A stretch of DNA of 64,000 nt from Opisthocomus hoazin. Lineage: Eukaryota; Chordata; Aves; Opisthocomiformes; Opisthocomidae. Shown piece after piece: positions 50,681-60,421 of the stretch. The position numbers and the translations under genes were made by a program. The stretch covers positions 7,976,417 to 8,040,416 of the forward strand of contig NC_134415.1 of the NCBI RefSeq assembly GCF_030867145.1, in the 5' to 3' direction. Each line of letters begins with the position of its first letter. The first letter of the stretch is position 1. The notes beneath the pieces are model-generated. The model did no database searches, was not told where the DNA came from, and saw only the letters and a list, made by a program, of their open reading frames with translations.

Positions 50681-52549
50681 GTAGTTTATACCAGGCTGGC
50701 CTGTGGCGTATGAGCAAACAAGAGCCCACGTGGGGAAAGGCGAGGGCGAGATTTAAAATTATTTTTCAAAAGCCACAGCTGGAGCTACCTAAATGCAAAC
50801 ACTCAAGGAGGAGACACACGAAACGCTGAGGGCTGAGCGTTTCCAAGCCTAATTCTGGGATGCCTCCGGCCCGTAGCCCTGTTGCGGCGAAGCACGCGTC
50901 GGACCGGTGGGCTACAAACATCTCTATCTACGATGAAGCTCAGCTGCTCCCGGCGCCGCAAATTCCCGGACGGTCCCACGTTTTCTCCTCCCACCCCAGG
51001 AGTCGCCGTGTCCGCGTGGGGACGGCAGCTGCGCCGTGGCACCGTGCACTCCACACCGGGCGTCCCACGCCGGGACACAGGCGCCGAGCAGGTGGGTGGG
51101 CGTCCCCGGAGCAGCGTCCCATCCCGTCCTGCCCCATCGTCGTGACGCCGGATGAGCAGGGCTTGGCCCGGGGCGCAGAAGGGAAGGATCCAGGGGCTCT
51201 GCTGACATAACAAGCCACTAGAGAGCACTCTCAAATGTATTTATACCTTTTGCCTAAGCGCTAGTTCATACAAACACGCGGTTGCCATGGCCTGGTTTAC
51301 AGCACGTCTAAAAAGAGAGCTCCCAAACATACCAGGTTTTCTGAGGCCACCGCAAAGGCGGTCAAAGCCTCCCTTGTGCGGCCCCCGTCCCACCCCCGGG
51401 ACCCAGGCGCAGGGCAGCACCCCCAGCTTCACGCACCCCCTCTTGCCCCACACTGCTGCCCATTTACAAACAAGTATCAGAAATAGTACCAAAAAACAGT
51501 TTAAAAAAAAAATTCCACTTGGGCAGCTATAGCTTTTTCCAGTTGTCTTTTTTTATATACAAAAAAAGGTGCAAGAAGTATTTAAAACTCCTGGTTTCCT
51601 TACACTTAGTGCCAGAAGTTAAAAAAAAAAGTGAAAATGGCAACAGGTCAGTTCGGCAGCTATCAACGAAAGCACCATGCAGGTGATCTGCCAGGAAAAA
51701 CATCTTTGCAAAAAAAAGCGATGGAAGAGGGTTGGGGGAGGGGGGGAAAATAATCACACATTCTTCATTAAAACACTTTTAATACTACACAAATTACAGT
51801 ATCACCTTTTAAAAAGTTTAAAAAGGAATATTACCAGTAGCACTGATGCAGCTAAAGCACTTCAAAATAATCCAAAAAAAAAAAAAAGAAAAAAGCTTGC
51901 AGCCCAGCAAGTAGTAAACAGGGATAAAGGGAGAATCCACCAGAGTGTTACTGTAACTCAGTAAAGCAGCCAGAAGGAAAAAAAAAAGCAACATCGAACG
52001 TGAGAAAAATGAGCTATGTATGAACACCCTCAGTTTTTAATTTTTCCCTTTTTTTTTTTTTTTGTTTCCTTTTGCAGTCCTGAAGTTTCACGGTGCAGAT
52101 CAGACCCGGCCGCGGTCCGGGGGCCAAACGTCAGCGTAGCCACCGCGAGCCATTCCTTTTCCAGCTACATTTTTCCCCGACCGCCGCCTGACATCACCGG
52201 CCGGGGAACCTCCGTCCTCTCCAGGAGCCCCAGAGCTGGGAGAGCGAGCGGGGCGGCCGGCGGGGAGGAGGAGGAGGAGGAGGAGGAGGAAGGTGTGCTT
52301 CCTCACGGGCCTCTCCGCCCGGTCACGCCGTCGTCCCTCGGCCCCAAAACAAGGGTACGCTTTGCCAGGAGCAGCCTCTCGCCCTCCGAGCTGGGCCACC
52401 TGATAAGACAAAACGGGGAGCCTTCGTAGGGAGGCGTTGGGGTTTCGGTTTTGCTTTAAGGGTAGGGATACCACCTTCATCAACAACATGAGCTTCATCC
52501 CACGGGAGGTGTTATGCCAAGCAACTTTGAAGAACTTGTTACCATCTGT
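50681..52549. other. Region downstream of IRF2BP2, possible extended 3' UTR
   Basis: From about 51480 to 52060 the sequence is U-rich on the minus strand, like the accepted 3' UTR. It has a minus-strand ATTAAA at 52036-52041, so a longer IRF2BP2 transcript may end here. A GC-rich patch (50.85-51.2 kb) precedes it. A short minus-strand open frame starts at 52564. No gene is called. Confidence 0.5.
52261..52290. repeat. GGA trinucleotide microsatellite
   Basis: About ten GAG/GGA units in GC-rich DNA downstream of the IRF2BP2 3' UTR. A CTC array of similar size lies at 53065-53088 and a further one at 58325-58346. Confidence 0.9.
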
Positions 52550-52569
52550 CAGCTCAAAATCCATTTTTT

Positions 52570-52575
52570 TTTAAT
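52570..52575 (-). terminator. Candidate distal poly(A) signal ATTAAA
   Basis: TTTAAT on the plus strand reads ATTAAA on the transcript strand, about 2.17 kb after the stop. It shares one base with a GCACTTTA sequence (52575-52582), which has the form of a miR-17/20/93-type target site. Usage is inferred, not shown. Confidence 0.4.
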
Positions 52576-53281
52576 AAAGTGCCTAAATACACATTTACAC
52601 AGATCATAGTGGTTCCAAAGAATCCTTTACAGTTGTTTTTTTTTTATATATAGGTATATATATAAGTATATATATATAATGTGCGTTTTCTTCAAATTGG
52701 CTAAATGTGTTTACATAAGACACCAATCTTGACTATAGGTATAAGTTTTAAAGCGTAATATTGACTCAATGAATTTGTTTATCATGCAAGGCTTATCTAA
52801 TATTACATTGACCTGTAATATGGAACACAATGTAGTGGGTGTGCTCATTAAACACTTCATAAAAAATTACTGTGCATGTGCAGTTCTGATCTTCAAATAC
52901 TCATAATGACCATTTCTTTTTTTTTTTAGGAAAAAAAACAAAAAAGTAGTCTTCCAAAAAAGATCTACTCTGCATTAAATTGCAGCCTGAACATTATCAC
53001 AAGAACAGTTGACTAAAAAGCACCCAAAATTCTTCAAATTATAGTCAGCTGAACAGATTTTTGCCTCCTCCTCCTCCTCCTCCTCTCCCAATACTGAAAG
53101 TGTTCGTCAGCCGGTCCCCGGGAAGGGACGACCTCGCCACCCTCTCGCTCAGAAACACCCGCTGAGAACCGAGTCAAAAACACCTCAACAGAAGGGCTCG
53201 TACAGCTGCAGCGTTGCCAACGAACTACAAACAGCACAAAAACACCACTATAAGACTCGAACTATTTCTAGTAACCAATGA

Positions 53282-53287
53282 TTTATT
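53282..53287 (-). terminator. Candidate proximal poly(A) signal AATAAA
   Basis: TTTATT on the plus strand reads AATAAA on the transcript strand, about 1.46 kb after the IRF2BP2 stop. Just downstream on the minus strand lies a U/GU-rich stretch (53220-53265, CA-rich on the plus strand), as expected for a cleavage site. Confidence 0.5.
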
Positions 53288-54746
53288 GATTTGAGAGGTC
53301 TGCTGGGTGATGCAGAAGCGCAATCAAAAGAGTTCTCCAAAGTAGCTTAAAAGGCAGGGCCGGGGCCATTATGTGCAGCCCTAATTGCTTTCATTTCAAC
53401 CAGTTTATATTTTCATTTTCAAAGAATAGCAGTAGGTTTGTCTCAAGCACACGTAATAAGGAAATTGCAGGTTTCCTCCACCCACATTCGGGCTGTCACT
53501 GATCCGCCCGCGGGCGATCTGGCAGAGCCTCAGTCGCCGCTGTCACCGCTGTCGCCGTACCACGCCATACCTGCCACTGCTTGGCAACACCAGGGCAGCG
53601 ACAGGAACGACAGCAACAGCACCCGAGGCGACTGATAAGCAAACTCAAAGTCCACCTGCGCTATCTGAAAATTAAAACTAAAAAAAAAAAAAAAAGCCTC
53701 TCCCCCACCTCCCCAGCTTTGTCCGAAGACACGAAAGCCCCAGAAGTGACGCTGAAGACCTTCAGAGATGGCAGCGCTACGTCGGCGCCTTCGCCAACCC
53801 TGTAGTTAAGTTCGTTATCAGAATTCCACGTTACGGTACGTAATTGGTGAATAAGTGCAGTTTTGTAATCTTACAACTGATCACGTGAACTGCGGCCAAC
53901 TTTGCCTTAAAAAAAAAAAAGAAACAAAAACAACAAACCACCACCAACCACCAAACCAAAAACAAACCCAGAAGTCCCTACCTCGACACCTCTCCACGCC
54001 CTACTCCGGAGGCGACTTCCCTTGAGAAACACGGAGGGATCTGGGAGCGGATCTGGCGGATGCGCCATCGCCAGCCGCGTTTCTGGGAGAAAGCCCCCCT
54101 GCTCCCTCCGCTCGCCCGGCCGGCGGGACGGCGTCCCCGCCTCGGCCAGCCACTCTTCTCCCCAACCGCCTCCGACCAAGCCTGCACGCCACCAGCTCTA
54201 CAGGGCAGGGGCCAGGAATAAGGAATCACAGACAGTAAGGCAATCTTTACAACGTCAGAAAGTGTATTTGGCATTTAAAAAAGAAAAAAAAGAAAAGAAA
54301 GAAACAGGGGGAAAAAAAAAAAAGAAACAAGTGCATACAAATACAGCTAGAAGCATTTCTGGTTTGCCAAGTGCTCTCTAAAAAAAGCAGCGCAAGTCAC
54401 AGCCTACATTGAACAGTAACTGTCACCAGGGAAGCACAACAGTCGCTTTAACAAAAGGGGAAAAAAAAAAATAAAGAAAAAAACAAAACCAAAAGGGAAA
54501 AAAAAAAAAACAAAAACAAAAAGGGAGAAGAATTAGAAGAAATGCCTTTATAATAAGTACATACCTTTCGTCTTCAAAAAATATAGAAACACAATGTATT
54601 CAAAAAAATCAAAATTATACAGCCATGTTTATGAAGTCTACATTTCCCTTGTCTTGGAGATATATATATATTTATATATATATATTTATAGATATATACA
54701 GAATTCGAGCAGTTCAAGGTGACGTCGGGCGGCGAGCGCGGGCAGG

Positions 54747-56730
54747 TCACGAGTCCCTCTCCTTTTTCACTTTCACGTCTCCGGCCAGGATGGTGGCGAT
54801 CTCCCCCTGCATGAAGGCCCAGGGGACGTTGGAGCCGACCAGGGGACACTTCTCCCCGCTGGGACAATACACCTCCCCGCTGGCTCCCTGCTGCTTGATG
54901 CTCTGCCGGGAGCAGGGGAAGCAGAACTTGTGCGAGGGGACGGAGGGGCACTGCACGAAGTGGGTGTCTTCCAGGCGCTCGTGGCACAGGGTGCAACACA
55001 ACGGGACGCTGGCGGCGAGGGACGAGTCCGGCAGGCTGGCGGGGTGGACGGGCTCCATCCCGCCCGCCGCGTTGGCCCCCTGGCCCGGCACCTCCCTGCC
55101 TGGGCCCAACCTTCTTTGGTTCATGGCGGAGGGCGACGGGGGGCTGCTGCTGTTCCTCCGCGTCGTGGAGTGGACCTGGTTGGCGTCTTTGGAGGCATGG
55201 TTGCCCCCGGCATTGTCCGCCACTAAAATGAGGGCGGCCATGGGGGACTGGCCGTTCTGGGCCGCCTCGGGCGGCGTGGTCCGGTTGGAGTGGGGCGAGG
55301 CGGTGGGCGGCGGGGGGGACATGAAGGGGGTGGCCGTCAGCGGCAGCTTCAGCCCTTCCGACGGGGCGGGCAGCCAGGGCTGCGCCTCGCCGTTGATCTT
55401 CGGGGGTCCCGCCTCGCCCTCCGGCTCCGGGGAAGGCTTCCTCTTCCGGGCGGCCCGGGCCCCTGCGGAGGGGAGGAGGAGGAAGAGGGTGAGCAGGCAC
55501 CGCAGTCGCATCGCACCGCACCGTCGAGCACGGGGGTCACCGCCGTGCAACCGCACAAACCGGTGGCCGCGGCTCCAAACCCCCCACACCCCCCCCGCCC
55601 CGTCCACGGCCACCCACGCCGTCGGGCCACCACCAAGCCGCCCGGGACCCTCCCCGCCGCCCCCCGAGGAGGCCCCCCGCCGCCTCCTCACCTGGCTTGG
55701 CCACGGCGCCGTTGGTCTCGTAGCCCAGCAGCCTGCCGCCCGCCATGCCGGGCTCCTTCTTGAACTTGCTGTCGAAGGGGGGGACGGCGTGGCCGCCGTG
55801 CTGGTGCAGGGCCAGCAGCGTGTCCCGCACCGTCTTGGGCTTGGCCAGCCACTCCTGCTCGCCCCCCGGCCGGCCCTTGCCCCCTTCGCCGCCCAGCTCC
55901 GCCGCAGCCGGCAGGCTCTCGGCCGAGCCCCGCTTCTCCTTCCCGCCGCCGCCGTCGTGCTCCCCCGCCGCGCCGCCGCCCGACGAGGAGGAAGAGGAGG
56001 AGGAGGAGGAGACGGAGCCGGGCCGCTTGTGCCCCAGCTCGCCGGGCTGCCCCGCTGCCTGCCCCCCCCCCGCCGCCGCCGGCTGCTGCTGGGCGACGGG
56101 CACGGCCATGGCGGCGGGCGCGGCGGAGATGGCGGCCAGCGAGGCGGCGGCGGCGGCGGCGGCGCGGCTGCCCAGGCCCCCGATGGCGGCGGGGAGCCCG
56201 GCTCCGTTCACCAGCGGCACCAGGGTGGGGGGCACGGCGTGCGTCCGGCGCGGGTTGGGGCTCTGCCGGTTGAGCTCGGGCGGCTCCTCGGGCTTGGGGA
56301 AGCCGTTGGGCACCAGGATGCCGTTGACCTGCCGCCCGCCGCCGCCGTACTCGGCGCCCAGGCGGGGCGGCGGCCGCTCGGCAGCCAGCGAGTAGCGCTC
56401 CAGGGGCTGCGGGGGGGGCCTCGCCGCCGCCTCCGCCGCCGCCGCGGGGTGGGCGAGCTGCTGCTGCGCCAGGAGCTCCTTGGCCGAGAGCGGCGGCTGC
56501 TTGGCGTGGGGCGGCGGCGGGGCCCGGCCGTCGGGGAAGCAGCCGTGCGCCCGCTTCAGCTGCCGCGCCGTGTCGATGACGAACTCCACCCGGTCGGCTC
56601 CCTCGTAGTTGACGCAGCCCCGGCAGACGGGCTCGGTGAAGTCCCAGATCATGGCCCAGGGCATGCGGGGCAGGTCGCACAGGTAGCACGACTGCCTGCG
56701 GGAAGCAGCCGCCACCGCCGCCGACGACAT
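54747..56730 (-). CDS. IRF2BP2: Interferon regulatory factor 2 binding protein 2 (two coding exons)
   Basis: The coding sequence is complement(join(54747..55462, 55692..56730)), 585 codons including a TGA stop, giving 584 residues; from memory the mammalian protein is about 587. Known role: nuclear corepressor that binds the IRF2 C-terminus and also modulates NFAT1 and VGLL4/TEAD4 targets. Seen: an N-terminal C4-type zinc finger with C15, C18, C36 and C39 in the [18 protein letters not shown] context; a conserved block near residues 136-176 (NGILVPNGF...[11 protein letters not shown]); a [16 protein letters not shown] motif near 297-312; a basic nuclear localisation signal RKRK at 352-355 followed by S357-P; a conserved [19 protein letters not shown] stretch from 406; and a C3HC4 RING with C503, C506, C518, H524, C527, C530, C546 and C552. 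The C-terminus is VKVKKERDS, which separates it from IRF2BPL (ends ERDP). Poly-Ala (about 189-197) and poly-Ser (about 239-249) tracts are low complexity. The ATG at 56730 is chosen because [13 protein letters not shown] matches the family N-terminus; the frame stays open upstream for at least 25 codons without an ATG. IRF2BP1 and IRF2BPL were considered and fit less well. Confidence 0.96.
55463..55691 (-). other. IRF2BP2: IRF2BP2 intron (229 bp, phase 1)
   Basis: The donor reads CCAG|GTGAGG on the minus strand at 55692/55691. The acceptor is a pyrimidine-rich run ending CCTCCGCAG| at 55463. Splicing joins a single G from exon 1 to GG of exon 2 to make Gly347 and restores the family sequence across the junction ([16 protein letters not shown]). 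The intron is short and very GC-rich. The exon 1 frame continues into it and stops at 55537, so retention would give a 397-residue protein without the nuclear localisation signal or RING. Confidence 0.9.
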
Positions 56731-56989
56731 GTCCCGGCCCCGGGGCAGCGGCGAACGCCCCCCGCTCCGGCTCCGGCCGCCTCCTCCTCCTCCTCCCCTC
56801 GCCACCGGAGTCCCGACGGGGAGGCTCGGGCGCCGCGGCCGCAGCGGGACCGTCCGGCGGGCCCCCTCCCGTCCGCCTTCCTCTTCCGTGCGCCGGCAGG
56901 CACAGCCGCTGCGGGGGGACGCCGCTCCCCTCGCCGTCTCCGCTCACAGGGCGGCGGGGACGCGCATCGCTGCGGCCGCTGCCCGCCCG

Positions 56990-57200
56990 CACGGCTCCCC
57001 CGCTCGCTGGCTACTACGGGGCGGTGCGGCGGGGCGGGGACTGCCCGCGGGGGGCCGGGGCCGGGGCTGGCGGCGGCTCCGCGCCGTGCCCGGGCTTCCA
57101 GCCGCCGCCGCCGCCTCTGCGCGCCGCCGCCGCCGCCTCGATTCTTCGACAGTGCCGGCCGCGCCTGCGCGATGCGCGCCCCCGCCCCGCCGCGGCCCCG
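56990..57200 (-). promoter_or_regulatory. IRF2BP2: Likely core promoter of IRF2BP2
   Basis: Upstream of the start codon there is a perfect GC box (GGGGCGGGGA at 57031-57040), a second GGGGCGG near 57018-57024, and a pair of TGCGC half-sites (57166-57170 and 57173-57177) resembling an NRF1 element. No TATA box is placed sensibly relative to a short 5' UTR. The transcription start is inferred to lie in this interval or just downstream of it; no initiator was assigned. Confidence 0.45.
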
Positions 57201-57589
57201 GCCCCGGCCCCTGCCCGCGCCCCCGCCAGCGGCACCGGGGGTTCCTCCCGCCGTCGGGGGGGGCCGCCGCGCCCCCGCCCCGTCTCGCGGAGGAGGGGGG
57301 GGGGCCGCGCCGCAGCTCCCTCCTCCTTTTCCGTCGTTATTTTTATTTTTGTTTTTATTAACGATTTGCCGAAGCCACCCGGGGAGGCAGCGGGGCGCAC
57401 CCCCCCCCCCATGCCGACGGGGGCTCGGTCTCCCCCTGCCCGGTGACCTTGGGCTGCGCCCCCCCCCCGGGGGGGGAACGGACGGGACGGACACACAGAC
57501 ACGGACCCCGCCGCCCCGCTGCCCGCCCCCAGGCTGCCCGCCGGGGCAGGAGGCACCGTTATAAATAAATACAACCATTACCACGGGGG

Positions 57590-57637
57590 TTTTTTTTGTT
57601 TTGTTTTGTTTTTTTGAGGTGTTTTTTTTTTTTTAAC
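57590..57637. repeat. Poly(dA:dT) tract within the CpG island
   Basis: Runs of T, interrupted by single G residues and one GAGG, make a roughly 48-bp dA:dT-rich tract inside otherwise GC-saturated DNA, about 0.9 kb upstream of the IRF2BP2 start codon. Such tracts disfavour nucleosomes. It could also be the tail of an old retroposed sequence, but no body is visible beside it. Confidence 0.5.
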
Positions 57638-57673
57638 TGCTGTCCCCGCGCGCAGGAAATGGGACGCTCGAGA

Positions 57674-57682
57674 TTTCCCGCC
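57674..57682 (+). promoter_or_regulatory. E2F-like site
   Basis: TTTCCCGCC matches the E2F consensus (TTTSSCGC) about 0.95 kb upstream of the IRF2BP2 start codon, inside the CpG island. A YY1-like GCCATGTT lies about 100 bp further upstream at 57779-57786. Both are motif matches only. Confidence 0.3.
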
Positions 57683-58250
57683 GCCCTCCGCCACCGGCCG
57701 GCGGCTCTCGAATGCAGAGGAGCAAAAATTCACACAGGCTGAGTGAACGCCGTCTCCTCCCCCCCCCAAATACCCGCAGCCATGTTTTCCCCCTTCCACG
57801 CTGCGAATCGCTCACCCGCGCCGAAGCGGGGCGGCGGCACCGGAGGAGGGAGGAGGGGGGGGGGAGTTCGTTCGTCCCCTCTGCCCCAGGGGGCGAAGCA
57901 GCCCCTCGCCGGGTCCTGCTCGGGCCGCCCTCCCCGCCGCGTTATGTAGGTTACCGGGGGGGGGGGGCCGGGACCGCGGAAGCTCTGACGTCCGCGGGAG
58001 GGGCCTCCCCGACGGGGCGGACGGGCCGCCGCCTCCCCGCTCCTCGGCCCCGGCGAGGGGGCTTGGCCGAGGGTTGAGGGGGGGGGGATCCGCCGGCCCC
58101 CATGCTGGGTTGGGGGACTGCGCAGCCCGGAGGCCCCGCACCCCGAGGCGGCCCCGCACGTCGGGGCGGGAGCTACCCCCGGAGCCCGGGGGACAGCCCG
58201 GCCGGGGCAGGGGAGAGAGAGAGAGAGACCCCCCCGGAGAACCAAGGGTT

Positions 58251-59506
58251 AACAACGGCTCGCATTTGCCCGAGCAGCTCTCCTTTCACATTGCATCAAA
58301 GTCCTTTAAAGCTGTTTCTCTTCCCTCCTCCTCCTCCTCCTCCTCCCCTCCCCGGCTGGAAAGGCGCTTTATCCAGGCATGCTAAGTAAACAGATCTTTG
58401 TTTTCGTCTTCCACCCACTGCCCTCTTTTCTGCAGCCCGGAGCTGGAGCCTGGCCAAGCCGGCTGCAGCGATTGCTGCCTGCCCCCCCCCCACCGCACAC
58501 AGACGGGGGGGGAAGGAGCCGGCTCGCTCGGGTGAGGCAACCGCGCCTGCAATGGGCAGGGACAAGGCAGGGATTGTCATTGCGCCTCGTCATGTGATGG
58601 CTTATGAAAGAGGAAGTGCTGGGGATGTTTTAGTCACGTACTCCTTTGCCCTCTCGCTTTAGCCTCCAGGTTCTCCGAAAGGAGGGAGGGAAAAAAAATA
58701 AAAAAATAAAAAAATAAAAAAAAAAAGAGGTGCGTGGATGTGCGCTGGTGGGAAGCCAAGGAGCGGTGTGTGAGCAGGGCTGGAGCGCTGGCGGGGGGAA
58801 GCTGAGGGGAAGCAGAAAGCAAAGCTTCTAACTGCAGGACAGAAAATATGACCTGTATTTATTTTCCTTTATTTCTAATGAAATCTAGCCGCTTGGAAAA
58901 GCCGAGATGAGCAGTATTCTCTTTTTTTTTTTTTTGCCGCATTTGCCGCCTTTGAATTCATTCTGCGGGAAAAGGCAAAAAAAAAAAAAAAAACCTACAT
59001 TACCAAGCTCAATGTCAGAAAGCTGATAAAAAAATAGCAGCAGTGCTACATAGGAAATGTGGTTTATGTATCAAATCACAAAAAAAAAAAAAGTCCTCGA
59101 AGCTGCTGACTCTTACAGCAGTAACTGCACAGGAATCAAACAGATAATGCATTTGTTTCTTTTTCGGGGGGGGGGGGGGTGGAGGAACAGCAGGCATCCT
59201 TGTGTGCCCGATCTCTGCAGAACGCCCCGTGCTCCATCACAGCAACGCTATGGGTAGGAGCGGCCGGCGCTGGAGGACACCTGGGGGGTCTGGGGCAGCG
59301 CCTGGCCGAGGGGCACCGTGGTGGGATGGATGGGGGCCAAGCGTGGGGTCGGAGACCTTTGCCATGTCCTGGTTGTGCCCAACGTCATGGCTGAGGGAAG
59401 GAAGGGAGAGGAGAGGTTGGAGCAGGGCAGCTCTGTGAGGTGGACTCACTCCACCAGCCACACATTAATGCCGTGGTGAGCCCCTTCTTACCCCGTTTTT
59501 TTTAGT
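58251..59506. other. Upstream flank of IRF2BP2
   Basis: The CpG island fades out here. The stretch holds the motif cluster at 58576-58618, an A-rich (AAAAAT)n-like tract at 58690-58727, poly-A near 58977-58993 and a poly-G run at 59165-59179. No coding region supported. Confidence 0.65.
58576..58618 (+). promoter_or_regulatory. Candidate myeloid-type enhancer motif cluster
   Basis: Within 43 bp there is an ATTGCGC half-site (C/EBP-like, from 58579), TCATGTGA (MITF/TFE/USF-type E-box, 58590-58597) and AAAGAGGAAGTG (PU.1/ETS-type, 58607-58618). IRF2BP2 is known to act in macrophages, which makes the combination suggestive. It rests only on motif matching. Confidence 0.3.
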
Positions 59507-60421
59507 TTTTGATCGAGTGTACCCTCAGCAAGTTTGTTGATGACACCAAACTGGGAGGAGTGGTGGATACACCGGAAGGCTGTGCTGCCATTCAGCGTGA
59601 CCTGGACAGGCTGGAGAGTTGGGCAGAGAGGAACCTGATGAGGTTCAACAAGGGCAACTGCAGGGTCTTGCACCTGGGGAGGGACAACCCCATCCACCAG
59701 TACAGGCTGCGGCGGACCTGCTGGAGAGGAGCTCTGTGGAGAGGGACCTGGGAGTGCTGGTGGACAACAGGTTGACCGTGAGCCAGCAGTGTGCCCTGGC
59801 TGCCAAGAAGGGCAATGGGATCCTGGGGTGCATTAGGAGGAGTGTGGCCAGCAGGGCGAGGGAGGTTCTCCTTCCCCTGTGCACTGCCCTAGTGAGGCCC
59901 CATCTGGAGTACTGTGTCCAGTTCTGGGCTCCCCACTTCAAGAAAGATGAGGAGCTACTGGAGAGTGTCCAGAGGAGGGCTACGAGGATGATGAGGGGAC
60001 TGGAGCATCTCTCCTATGAGAAAAGGCTGAGGGAGCCGGGCTTGTTCAGCCTGGAGAAGAGAAGGCTGAAAGGGGACCTTATAAATGCCTATAAATACCT
60101 TAAGGGTGGGTGTCAGGAGGATGGGGCCAGACTCTTTTCAGTGGTGCCCAGCGACAGGACAAGGGGCAACGGGCACAAACTGAAGCAGAGGAAGTTCCAG
60201 CTGAACACGAGGAAGAACTTCACTCTGAGGGTGACGGAGCCCTGGACCAGGCTGCCCGGGGAGGTTGTGGATTCTCCTTCTCTGGAGATATTCAAACCCC
60301 GCCTGGACGCGGTCCTGTGCAGCCTGCTGTGGGTGACCCTGCTTTGTCAGGGGGGTTGGACTGGATGACCCACAGAGGTCCCTTCCAACCCTGAACATTC
60401 TGTGATTCTGTGATTCTGTGA
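59507..60421 (+). mobile_element. Longest CR1 copy, with part of the reverse transcriptase
   Basis: At 915 bp this is the longest CR1 fragment in the window. Its 5' part encodes [11 protein letters not shown], the reverse transcriptase catalytic FxDD box of CR1 ORF2, followed by the thumb-like [14 protein letters not shown] stretch. A frameshift near 59700 moves the downstream ORF2 end ([13 protein letters not shown] to [11 protein letters not shown]) to another frame. It ends with three ATTCTGTG-type octamers. The element is dead: 5'-truncated, without ORF1 or endonuclease. Confidence 0.95.

Larger units (their letters stand above)
52550..54746 (-). other. IRF2BP2: Probable 3' UTR of IRF2BP2
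   Basis: Directly after the stop codon the composition changes from CpG-island GC to AT/U-rich. The stretch has TA-rich tracts (54660-54700 and 52650-52680) and long U tracts on the minus strand (54280-54520, 53910-53925, 52918-52945), typical of a regulated 3' UTR. Minus-strand poly(A) signals are AATAAA at 53282-53287 and ATTAAA at 52570-52575; another ATTAAA lies at 52036-52041 beyond this interval. Mammalian IRF2BP2 has a 3' UTR of a couple of kilobases, so the distal end near 52.55 kb is preferred, but the true end cannot be fixed from sequence alone. Confidence 0.65.
54725..58250. promoter_or_regulatory. CpG island covering IRF2BP2 and its promoter
   Basis: G+C and CpG density rise sharply at about 54725 and stay very high through both exons, the intron and the upstream DNA to about 58250. 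One T-rich stretch at 57590-57637 interrupts it. The density of CG dinucleotides and of GC runs is unlike anything else in the window. This is the expected signature of a constitutively unmethylated vertebrate promoter. It also explains the long spurious open frames on both strands here. Confidence 0.9.

Noticed and set aside
56728-56805. N-terminal extension of IRF2BP2 upstream of the ATG
   Set aside because: The upstream frame is open but its apparent start at 56805 is GTG, and the family begins at the downstream ATG.
55688-56992. Other-frame minus-strand open frame over exon 1 (434 codons)
   Set aside because: A shadow of the IRF2BP2 exon in a GC-rich frame; the correct frame carries the conserved zinc finger.
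54625-57564. A 979-codon plus-strand open frame across the IRF2BP2 locus
   Set aside because: It lies antisense to the clearly conserved two-exon gene and crosses its intron, promoter and UTR. It arises from CpG-island composition and has low-complexity Pro/Arg/Gly/Ala content with no domain.
57558-57572. TATAAATA-like word as an IRF2BP2 TATA box
   Set aside because: It is more than 800 bp upstream of the start codon and outside the GC-box region; a short 5' UTR is usual for this gene.
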